Source: Alphaproteobacteria bacterium 41-28 (GTDB taxonomy: Bacteria > Pseudomonadota > Alphaproteobacteria > UBA9655). Taken from it: DNA of 34,783 nucleotides. Positions 1 to 5,632 of this stretch are shown here, piece after piece. Below the pieces are notes generated by a model. That model was not told the origin of the DNA. It did not search any database and saw only the letters and a program-made list of their open reading frames with translations. The stretch is taken from assembly GCA_001897795.1 (NCBI GenBank), contig MKUL01000072.1, positions 1 through 34,783 on the forward strand, given 5' to 3'. Position 1 is the first letter of the stretch. Every line of letters begins with the position of its first letter. The position numbers and the translations under genes are program-made.

Positions 1-83
1 GGGTTCGCAAAGACGGTTGAGAATTAGCAACGAATGTGCCACCAGTTCGTCTTTGCGAGGAGCTTTGCTCCGAAGCAATCCAG
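1..83. repeat. Dispersed palindromic repeat, family R-GAC, cut by window edge
   Basis: The arm at 48-83 (CGTCTTTGCGAGG...GCAATCCAG) matches the right arm of the complete element at 18758-18853 almost base for base. The start of the window (about 5-15, TCGCAAAGACG) looks like the end of the opposite arm. The inner hairpin is GGAGC-TTT-GCTCC. The left part lies outside the window. Confidence 0.7.
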
Positions 84-249
84 AACTTAAGAACACTTTT
101 TTTTGCATTTCGTATTTTCCCCGGACACTTGTGCGCGAAAGCGGGAATTCAGGAACCTTTTGAAACAAAACAGTTTTTAATAAATTCTTTATGTTTTCAT
201 TCGATCGATTAAAAATTGGGCTGCATTTCTTCGAAATGCGTTGCTTTAA

Positions 250-292
250 CTGGGTTCCCGTGTTCCCCGCCTTCGCGAGGACGGGAATGACG
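250..292. repeat. Palindromic intergenic repeat with TTCCCG/CGGGAA arms
   Basis: TTCCCG at about 255 pairs with CGGGAA at about 282-287 around a GC-rich centre (CCGCCTTCGCGAGG), in otherwise AT-rich DNA. It resembles the short dispersed palindromes that end in GGGAATGACG in many alphaproteobacteria. A related degenerate piece (GCGAAAGCGGGAATTC) lies at about 133-150. I see no gene in 1-612 apart from these repeats. Confidence 0.5.
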
Positions 293-612
293 AGTGTCGG
301 GTGAAAGCGAGAGATAAATAAAAACGTCCGGTGGCTAGCTCCGATTATACTTGATAAACAAGGCCTTATAGCCCTATATATATTAGAATTAGGTACTCCG
401 GATTTTTCTTCCCCTGGTTTATTCAGTGATCAGATGTCGGAGTTTTTTTATACTTTTGAGGTGCTTTAAGGTCAAGAGTTGCTTCAAAGTCCTAAAATTA
501 TATTCCTTCTCATTATAACAGTAGTTGTACTTAAGTATAGCTGGTTCTAAAGATATCAGCATCGAGGTCTCCTTAAGGAAAATCCGTAAGAAGACCTCTT
601 CTCCGATAAGAC

Positions 613-780
613 TTACCTTTTGATGTGCACGTCTCTGAGCAGAATGCTGAGAACATCATGAAGATCTCGTGCGCTGACAGCAAGGCCTTCTAATACCTCT
701 ATCAAAAGAGAAAGACGTTGAAGTTGCCATTCAAACTCGTTGAGAAATTCTAAAGATGCATATATGCTGGGTTTAGCCAT
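613..780 (-). CDS. 55-aa micro-protein, family with conserved leader (copy A)
   Basis: A short ORF beginning MAKPSIYASLEF and ending DVHIKR. It has no recognised domain; leucines are spaced as in an amphipathic helix or coiled coil, and there is no signal peptide. The start is fixed by GGAG eight bases before the ATG. The 60 bases upstream closely match those before the micro-gene at 5386 (shared ATAACCAAATC, then AAGGAGATTTGATCATG), which is the main reason to believe the ORF is real. Past the stop lies a hairpin with arms GAGGTCT/AGACCTC at about 565-597, without a U tract. The function is unknown. Protein similarity to the other two micro-genes is weak, but size and leader agree. Confidence 0.55.
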   Translation of the reverse strand: MAKPSIYASLEFLNEFEWQLQRLSLLIEVLEGLAVSARDLHDVLSILLRDVHIKR

Positions 781-842
781 GATCAAATCTCCTTAGGTTA
801 GATTTGGTTATCGGTCAGTATCGGGGGGTGTCTTCAGCATCC
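781..842 (-). promoter_or_regulatory. Conserved leader of micro-gene A
   Basis: Read on the minus strand, this segment and 5326-5385 share GAAG, ACACCC, ATAACCAAATC, TAAC and AAGGAGATTTGATCATG in the same order and nearly the same spacing. Conservation is stronger than in the coding parts, suggesting a shared regulatory leader or a recent common mobile origin. Confidence 0.5.
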
Positions 843-944
843 CTCGTTACGTATATAAGCTTATATTGTTTTTTCATAAAATCAATATATTTTTAGGAAA
901 TTTTTATCATTTTAAGTGAAATTAATAGACAAGCTTCTAAACAA

Positions 945-2210
945 TCACCTTACCCGAGGCAGTTGCTCCCAGTCTTGAGTAAAAGAAGCGCTTTTGAGGG
1001 AAGCCTTGGAACGCCAAGTTTTTCGAAATCCTTCACTGGCAAAAACGAGAGAACCTCTTCCAAATCTATCGTTTAATTTGTCAAAGGTTTGAAAAAGTAA
1101 TTTTCGCCTGATTAAACCCTCTTTATCCTGAAAGAGAGAAGGAATCACCTGATCTTCAGGCAAGAGCTGAAGCGCCATAACCCCAGCCTTTTTATACAAT
1201 GCGCCTTCTTTAAAAATCTTTTCGAGTCCTGATGTAACGGCTTTGATCAGAAGAGTTGTGTCATGAGAGGGAAAAAGAAGAGGAATGGCGCATGAGTTCA
1301 TATAATAAGGTTCGTGTCTGTGGAAAGGACTGGTGCGAATAAAGATACTTACGAGAGATGTTGTGCTTTTCTGCTGTCTTAATTTTTGAGCCAGCGAGCT
1401 TGCATGATAACTTAAGGCTTGTCTTAAAACCTCCACAGAGGTGACAGGTTTTCCAAAGGACCTTGAGGAAATAAGGCTTTTTTTAGGTTGCAATGTTTCT
1501 TCAAGACTTAAACAAGAAATCCCTTTGAGCTCAAGGGCGGTTCGGGCCAAAATAACATTGAAAGTCTTCCTGATCCAAGAAGAATCCGCTTGAGCCAAAT
1601 CCAAAGCCGTTGTTAATCCGAGGTAAGAAAGTTTTTTTGACCATTGAGACCCAATCCCCCATACGTCTTGAAGCGAAAAATTCCTTAAGGCCGCTTCAAT
1701 GTCGTTTTGTTTTAGAAGAACACAGCAGCCGAGGGACTGTTTTTTTGCAAGGTGGTTCGCAACTTTTGCAAGGGTTTTTGTAGGACCAATACCAATACTA
1801 ACGGGAATACCTGTCCAAAGCTTGACAATTTCCTTGATGCGACATCCATGGGAAAAGAGCTCATTTTCAGGGAGAGATCTTAAATTAAGAAAGGCCTCAT
1901 CAATGGAGTAAATCTCTAAAGAAGGGCTAAATTGTTTCAGAGTTTCCATCACACGAGACGACATGTCTCCATAAAAAGAAAAGTTAGAGGAAAACACTTT
2001 CACGTGGTTTTTTTTGACAATCTCTTGAATTTTAAAAAGGGGATCTCCCATTTTAATTCCAAGCGCTTTCGCTTCATTAGACCTTGCAATCGCGCATCCA
2101 TCATTACTTGAGAGAACGATGACAGGTTTTCCTTCAAGGGCAGGCTGAAAGACTTTTTCGCATGAGACAAAAAAAGCATTACAATCCACAAGGGCAAAAA
2201 CGGAATTCAT
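945..2210 (-). CDS. umuC: Y-family DNA polymerase V catalytic subunit (UmuC)
   Basis: 421 residues, the normal UmuC length. This Y-family polymerase copies past DNA lesions, together with processed UmuD. The palm motif FALVDCNAFFVSCE holds the first metal-binding Asp (D9). YSIDEAF holds the second catalytic pair (D104, E105). A helix-hairpin-helix segment (VWGIGSQWSKKL) and the little-finger domain follow. The C-terminus (KLNDRFGRGSLVFASEGF...KTWRSK) matches the DUF4113 tail typical of UmuC and absent from DinB. The start overlaps the upstream umuD-like gene by 4 bp (ATGA), implying coupled translation. An SOS role is expected from the family; I found no convincing LexA box upstream of the operon. 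Confidence 0.95.
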   Translation of the reverse strand: MNSVFALVDCNAFFVSCEKVFQPALEGKPVIVLSSNDGCAIARSNEAKALGIKMGDPLFKIQEIVKKNHVKVFSSNFSFYGDMSSRVMETLKQFSPSLEIYSIDEAFLNLRSLPENELFSHGCRIKEIVKLWTGIPVSIGIGPTKTLAKVANHLAKKQSLGCCVLLKQNDIEAALRNFSLQDVWGIGSQWSKKLSYLGLTTALDLAQADSSWIRKTFNVILARTALELKGISCLSLEETLQPKKSLISSRSFGKPVTSVEVLRQALSYHASSLAQKLRQQKSTTSLVSIFIRTSPFHRHEPYYMNSCAIPLLFPSHDTTLLIKAVTSGLEKIFKEGALYKKAGVMALQLLPEDQVIPSLFQDKEGLIRRKLLFQTFDKLNDRFGRGSLVFASEGFRKTWRSKASLKSASFTQDWEQLPRVR

Positions 2211-2773
2211 GAAAAAGGATGAATAACATTGGTGACAACACCCCAGATGGAAAAATCTTCATCTTCGGAGACGGAGAGGGGGGCATACTTATCGTTTTCA
2301 GGGCATAGGAGGATTTTATCACCCTCTTGTTTGAGCCGTTTAACAGTCATCTCTCCATTCAAAACAGCAATTACAATTTTTCCTGAATGATGGGGAAGGG
2401 AACGATCTACAATCAGAATGTCTCCTGGGAAAATGCCAACCCCTGTCATTGAATCACCGGTCACGCGCACAAAAAAAGTCGCTGCCTTGTGTTTGATAAG
2501 ATAGGCGTTGAGGTCAAGTGTTCCTTCGCTAAAGTCATCGGCAGGAGAAGGAAACCCTGCTTGAACCCGCGATTCAAAAAAGGGGAGGGGGACGGATGAA
2601 AGGGTGCGGCTTGGTATGATCGCACCCATGTCCAATTTCCCTTGGTTCTTGAGATCTAAGAGCTGATTGACAAGAGGGAGGGGCAGGCGAATGGCCTTTG
2701 TCGGGACAGGATTGGGCTTTCGTCCAGCCCCAGGCTTTCTTTTACGTGGGTTATTCTGTGTCATGTGAACCAT
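2207..2773 (-). CDS. umuD: UmuD-like S24 autoprotease with N-terminal extension
   Basis: 188 residues, longer than the roughly 140 of E. coli UmuD. The C-terminal S24 peptidase fold is clear: the cleavage site is probably Ala72-Gly73 (VQAGFPSPADD), the nucleophile Ser108 (GDSMTGVGI) and the general base Lys145 (EMTVKRL). RecA-stimulated self-cleavage would give the active form that joins UmuC. The first 70 residues are basic and include KPGAGRKPNP and TKAIRLPLPLVNQLLDL, resembling the GRPK-type N-termini of small DNA-binding proteins, so this part may bind DNA and make the protein partly LexA-like. It is the first gene of the two-gene operon. The start could also be the ATG three codons in. 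Confidence 0.9.
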   Translation of the reverse strand: MVHMTQNNPRKRKPGAGRKPNPVPTKAIRLPLPLVNQLLDLKNQGKLDMGAIIPSRTLSSVPLPFFESRVQAGFPSPADDFSEGTLDLNAYLIKHKAATFFVRVTGDSMTGVGIFPGDILIVDRSLPHHSGKIVIAVLNGEMTVKRLKQEGDKILLCPENDKYAPLSVSEDEDFSIWGVVTNVIHPFS

Positions 2774-2998
2774 TTTTCCAAAACAAAATTAAAACATCAT
2801 TAATTTCTGTACAAAAATAATGACGAAAAGGGAAGGGGTTAAATGCATGACGTGTGGATCTGTTTGAGTTTGTGGGGAGAATTTTTAAGTGGGCACAAAA
2901 ATTTTTCTGAAAAAGTCAACTACCTACGTAGTAAATTTATTAGCCTGTTGAAATTACATTTATGAAATGTTATAAAAAAAATGTGAATTTAAAGTATT

Positions 2999-3690
2999 TT
3001 GTGTGAAATGGCTTATTTTTTAAAAACACTCGTCATTCTTTTTTTTGCTTCTGCGGCCCTGAAGGCCGGAGGCCCACCCAAAGAGGATCTCCTCGATGCC
3101 CTATCTCAATTAGGCTATGAGAAAGTTAAGCGAGGAGACATTCGAGAGCTAGGTGAGGCAGGAAGTAACACGGAATCGGTTTATCGTATTCTTGTGGAGG
3201 AAAGAGAAGCAAAAGGTCTTTCTGTAAAGAATTAAAAGGACGGAAAAACGAATGTGAGAACCTCAAAGCCCTAGAACCCTTTGTAGATGAGTATGAAAAA
3301 TTTAGAGCATCTCAACCCTTTCAATTTCCCCCTCAAAATGTGGCCATAGCAAGGTACAGGGGTGCTCTAAATGTGAAAGATCGGGAGTTTGTATTGTTTG
3401 AGGAAGCTTCAGGGCAGTCCGTATTTGTGGGCTCAAAGAGGTTATGAGGGGGGCGGTCAGCTGAACCCATTGGAAACCAAGCATAAGTTGTCGGACGGCT
3501 TTTCTAATGTTGGGTATGCCACTGCCTCTTTCCACATAAAGCATGGAAGCCTTGATGAGGAGACGGGTACTTTTAACAGTATAACCAACGGGGATTTACA
3601 TATATCTAATATGTTTTATAATATTTTGAGTAACAAAACAACGTTTATTGACTACGAAACGATGGTATATTCTAAAGAGATGGACGATCT
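2999..3690 (+). pseudogene. Broken secreted kinase-like (APH-fold) gene
   Basis: A relic pieced together from three frames. Frame 2 (2999-3235) begins with a signal peptide (FLKTLVILFFASAALKAGG). Reading continues in frame 1 from about 3223 (CKELKGRKNECENLKALEPF...) to about 3440, then returns to frame 2, where the aminoglycoside-phosphotransferase-type catalytic loop NGDLHISNMFYN and the metal-binding FIDYE appear (about 3580-3660). After MDDL at 3684-3690 the sequence abruptly becomes the tail of a DUF559 repeat unit, so the 3' end is lost. Layout and motifs match the intact secreted kinase-like gene at 13287-14213 (HGDLHPANVYF, FIDYSS), its probable paralog. Two frameshifts plus truncation make function unlikely. 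Sequencing error could explain the shifts but not the truncation. Confidence 0.75.
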
Positions 3691-3801
3691 TAAATACCCC
3701 TCACCCGCTGCTTCGCAGCGACCTCTCCCACAAGGGGAGAGGTAAGGGAGTGGTTCTTAAACATCAATTTTTTTTACCAAAAAAAGATATATAAAATTTT
3801 A
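3684..3801 (+). repeat. Solo DUF559-unit end plus AT-rich tail (repeat R1)
   Basis: GACGATCTTA at 3684 begins a stretch nearly identical to 5154-5273: the hairpin inverted repeat (3695-3743, inner stem GCTGC-TTC-GCAGC) followed by the AT-rich tail TTCTTAAACATCAATTTTTT (from 3754). There is no DUF559 gene on its left; the repeat is fused to the broken kinase gene. Confidence 0.85.
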
Positions 3802-3819
3802 TGAAACTATATAATTCTT

Positions 3820-3849
3820 TTGACATGTACTCCCATATGGATGTACAAT
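3820..3849 (+). promoter_or_regulatory. Sigma-70 promoter and operator of the TacAT-type module
   Basis: TTGACA (3820-3825), an 18-bp spacer and TACAAT (3844-3849). The spacer and -10 contain an imperfect 22-bp palindrome (3826-3847) with outer arms TGTAC/GTACA and centre CCATATGG. That placement is expected for autorepression by a ribbon-helix-helix antitoxin. Confidence 0.7.
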
Positions 3850-3869
3850 TAAGAAAGAGGAGAAAAGCT

Positions 3870-4169
3870 ATGATCCATGTAAGACCTACTCATGATTCTT
3901 CCCGAAAAGACAATCGCTTACAAATACGCGTTGATGAGGAATCATATCATGTCCTTGAAAAGGCAGCGCAGTACAAAAATGGTTCTTTGAGTCGGTTTGT
4001 TAGAGAGGTTTCTTTAAGGGAAGCTCAAAAGGTTATTCGTGAGCATGAAAATATGGCGCTTTCAGATCGAGATTGGGCCCTTTTAATGGAAGCCTTATCT
4101 CATCCTGTAAAACCAAATGCCGCTCTCAAAAAGGCGTATGTAAACTATAAAAAAACATTTCAGAAATGA
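3870..4169 (+). CDS. Ribbon-helix-helix antitoxin, DUF1778/TacA-like
   Basis: 99 residues from the ATG at 3870, chosen because AGGAG lies seven bases upstream; an in-frame ATG at 3801 would sit upstream of the promoter found here. NRLQIRVDEESYHVLEKAA is the beta strand and first helix of a DUF1778 ribbon-helix-helix domain. NGSLSRFVREVSLREAQKVI is the second helix. The C-terminal half (LSDRDWALLMEALSHPVKPNAALKKAY) is the usual toxin-wrapping tail (the PxxPNxxL pattern). It should neutralise the acetyltransferase encoded next, whose start overlaps its stop by 4 bp, and repress its own promoter. Confidence 0.88.
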   Translation: MIHVRPTHDSSRKDNRLQIRVDEESYHVLEKAAQYKNGSLSRFVREVSLREAQKVIREHENMALSDRDWALLMEALSHPVKPNAALKKAYVNYKKTFQK

Positions 4170-4666
4170 ATGTCCTTCTCCTGAAACCGGATTTTCATGA
4201 CCGCCATTCTTTTGTCTGTGGCGAGGGAGAACTCGATAATTATCTCAAAAAATATGCTCTTCAAGATGTAAAAAGAAATCTCACAAAAGTTTTTGTTTTA
4301 GAAGGTAAGCGTTCGGAAGAAATAGTTGGGTATTATACGCTGAGTCCCCTATCTTTCTCTAAAAATGAAATGAAGCCCGAACTATCTCAAAAACTGCCGC
4401 GTTACCCAATTCCAGCTATTCTTTTGGGAAGGTTAGCAGTTAGTATCGATTATCAAAAGCAGGGAATAGGGGCTTTATTATTAATGGATGCGTTTTTGCG
4501 GGTTTATCAAGTGAGTGAGGAAAGCTTTGGCATTTATGCAATTGTGGTTGATGCTAAAAATGATAATGCAAGTTCTTTTTACAAGCATTTTGGGTTCACA
4601 AATTTTCTTGATAAGAAAGATCGCCTTTTTCTTCCATTGGAAAATATAAAGGCTCTTGTTTCTTAA
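4166..4666 (+). CDS. GNAT acetyltransferase toxin, TacT-like
   Basis: 166 residues. Toxins of this family acetylate the amino group of charged tRNAs and stop translation. Features seen: FVCGEGELDNYLKKYALQD near the N-terminus, typical of TacT/AtaT-type toxins; the acetyl-CoA loop LLGRLAVSIDYQKQGIG at about residues 93-109 (Q-x-x-G-x-G); and FYKHFGF with the conserved Tyr near the C-terminus. It is translationally coupled to the antitoxin (ATGA overlap). The stop codon lies inside a directly repeated AT-rich sequence (copies at 3754, 4660 and 5224), so the module is bounded by repeats. Exact tRNA specificity cannot be read from sequence. Confidence 0.88.
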   Translation: MNVLLLKPDFHDRHSFVCGEGELDNYLKKYALQDVKRNLTKVFVLEGKRSEEIVGYYTLSPLSFSKNEMKPELSQKLPRYPIPAILLGRLAVSIDYQKQGIGALLLMDAFLRVYQVSEESFGIYAIVVDAKNDNASSFYKHFGFTNFLDKKDRLFLPLENIKALVS

Positions 4667-4761
4667 ACATCAATTTTTTTACCAAAAAAAGATATATAAA
4701 ATTTTATAAAACAATATTACTTTGCATGAATCATTTTGTTAAACTATGCGAAGCGCATAGG
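4660..4761 (+). repeat. AT-rich direct repeat with terminal hairpin (repeat R2)
   Basis: TTCTTAAACATCAATTTTTT followed by ACCAAAAAAAGATATATAAA recurs at 3754 and 5224. R2 and R3 also share the downstream hairpin CTATGCG-AAG-CGCATAG (4744-4760; CTATGCG-CAG-CGCATAG at 5308-5324). The repeat contains the toxin stop codon and may supply its transcription end. Confidence 0.85.
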
Positions 4762-4785
4762 CAGTAGATTCAGGTGAGATGAATT

Positions 4786-4834
4786 ACCTCTCCCCTTGTG
4801 GGAGAGGTCGCCCCGAAGGGGCGGGTGAGGGGTA
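4786..4834 (+). repeat. Left inverted repeat of DUF559 unit 1
   Basis: ACCTCTCCCC...GGGAGAGGT forms one hairpin, and GCCCC-GAA-GGGGC forms an inner one before GGGTGAGGGGTA. It is the reverse complement in layout of 5165-5213, with a different inner stem. Confidence 0.85.
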
Positions 4835-4850
4835 TTTTAGAATAGCTCTG

Positions 4851-5273
4851 ATGTTAAAAAGATTCAAAAAAACACTGCGCACACATCAAACGGACGCTGA
4901 GAGTCGCCTTTGGCATCATCTCAGAAGCCGGAGGTTTCAGGGGTGGAAGTTTAGGCGTCAACATATATTGCAAGGTTACATTGTTGACTTCGTTTGCCTC
5001 GAAAGAAAACTCGTGATTGAACTCGATGGCGGACAGCATGCGGATCGAAAAGCATATGATGATCACCGTACAAGAGTTCTTGAAAAGGATGGATTTAAAG
5101 TTATACGTTTTTGGAATAACGACGTGCTGAGTAACTTAGAGGGAGTCTTAGAGACGATCTTAAGTACCCCTCACCCGCTGCTTCGCAGCGACCTCTCCCA
5201 CAAGGGGAGAGGTAAGGGAATGGTTCTTAAACATCAATTTTTTTACCAAAAAAAGATACATAAAATTTTATAA
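4851..5273 (+). CDS. DUF559 endonuclease-like protein (unit 1)
   Basis: DUF559 is a Vsr/PD-(D/E)XK-like nuclease fold; its cellular role is not established. The core is complete: HQTDAESRLWHHLRSRRF, then YIVDFVCLERKLVIELDGGQH with the acidic VDF and IELDGGQH motifs, then YDDHRTRVLEKDGFKVIRFW. I place the start at the ATG at 4851, where the conserved domain begins. An in-frame ATG at 4779 would put the inverted repeat into the N-terminus, and the C-terminus certainly runs into the opposite repeat (TPHPLLRSDLSHKGRG). No good ribosome-binding site precedes either start. The copy at 19875 is very similar, with about 15 differences over some 119 residues by eye. Confidence 0.8.
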   Translation: MLKRFKKTLRTHQTDAESRLWHHLRSRRFQGWKFRRQHILQGYIVDFVCLERKLVIELDGGQHADRKAYDDHRTRVLEKDGFKVIRFWNNDVLSNLEGVLETILSTPHPLLRSDLSHKGRGKGMVLKHQFFYQKKIHKIL

Positions 5274-5325
5274 AACTATATTGCTTTGGCTTAACTACTT
5301 TTGTAAACTATGCGCAGCGCATAGG
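5154..5325 (+). repeat. Right inverted repeat of DUF559 unit 1 plus AT tail and hairpin (repeat R3)
   Basis: The inverted repeat occupies 5165-5213 (inner stem GCTGC-TTC-GCAGC). It is followed without interruption by the AT-rich tail (5224 on) and the CTATGCG hairpin (5308-5324). R3 is therefore R1 and R2 joined, and looks like the uninterrupted form of the site that holds the toxin-antitoxin module. Confidence 0.85.
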
Positions 5326-5385
5326 TGAAGCAACACCCATACGCTGCTAACATAACCAAATCCTAACTCTAAAGGAGATTTGATC
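5326..5385 (+). promoter_or_regulatory. Conserved leader of micro-gene B
   Basis: This matches the leader of micro-gene A on the opposite strand (781-842) through ATAACCAAATC, TAAC and AAGGAGATTTGATCATG. The Shine-Dalgarno GGAG is eight bases before the ATG. Confidence 0.5.
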
Positions 5386-5559
5386 ATGTCTAACGATACT
5401 ATAACCGTATCGAAGTCTTTTTTCAAAGGTCTCGACTACAAAATCCAAAAATTATCTATCATTTCAGATAAACTGGATATTTTGGCTTATGAAGCCCGAC
5501 AGATCTGTCGCGCTTTGGAGGAAGCCAGTAAATTGGAGTTTCTCGAGAAAGAGGACTAA
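5386..5559 (+). CDS. 57-aa micro-protein (copy B)
   Basis: Begins MSNDTITVSKSFFKGLDYKI and ends LEFLEKED. The N-terminal DTITVSKSFFKGL is clearly related to DTITISRAFLKDL of the micro-gene at 19635, and the leader is shared with the micro-gene at 613-780. It is predicted mostly helical, with no signal peptide. It follows directly after DUF559 unit 1, just as the 19635 gene sits directly before DUF559 unit 2. The Shine-Dalgarno is strong. Function unknown; a small regulator, antitoxin or cargo of the repeat units are all possible. Confidence 0.65.
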   Translation: MSNDTITVSKSFFKGLDYKIQKLSIISDKLDILAYEARQICRALEEASKLEFLEKED

Positions 5560-5632
5560 ACTCGAGAAGGAGGCTTTTGAAGGTGGTGATTTCTTTCTTT
5601 TTCGGGTGTTTAGCTTAATAAAGTCTCCTTCT

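Noticed and set aside
340..460. Possible terminator with arms ACTCCGG/TCGGAGT followed by T at about 395-448
   Set aside because: The loop is close to 40 bases and there is no upstream gene on that strand for it to serve.
2774..2998. LexA (SOS) box upstream of umuD; the palindrome CTACGTAG near 2924-2931
   Set aside because: Neither GAAC/GTTC-type alphaproteobacterial boxes nor a CTGT-N8-ACAG match was found. CTACGTAG is too short to assign.
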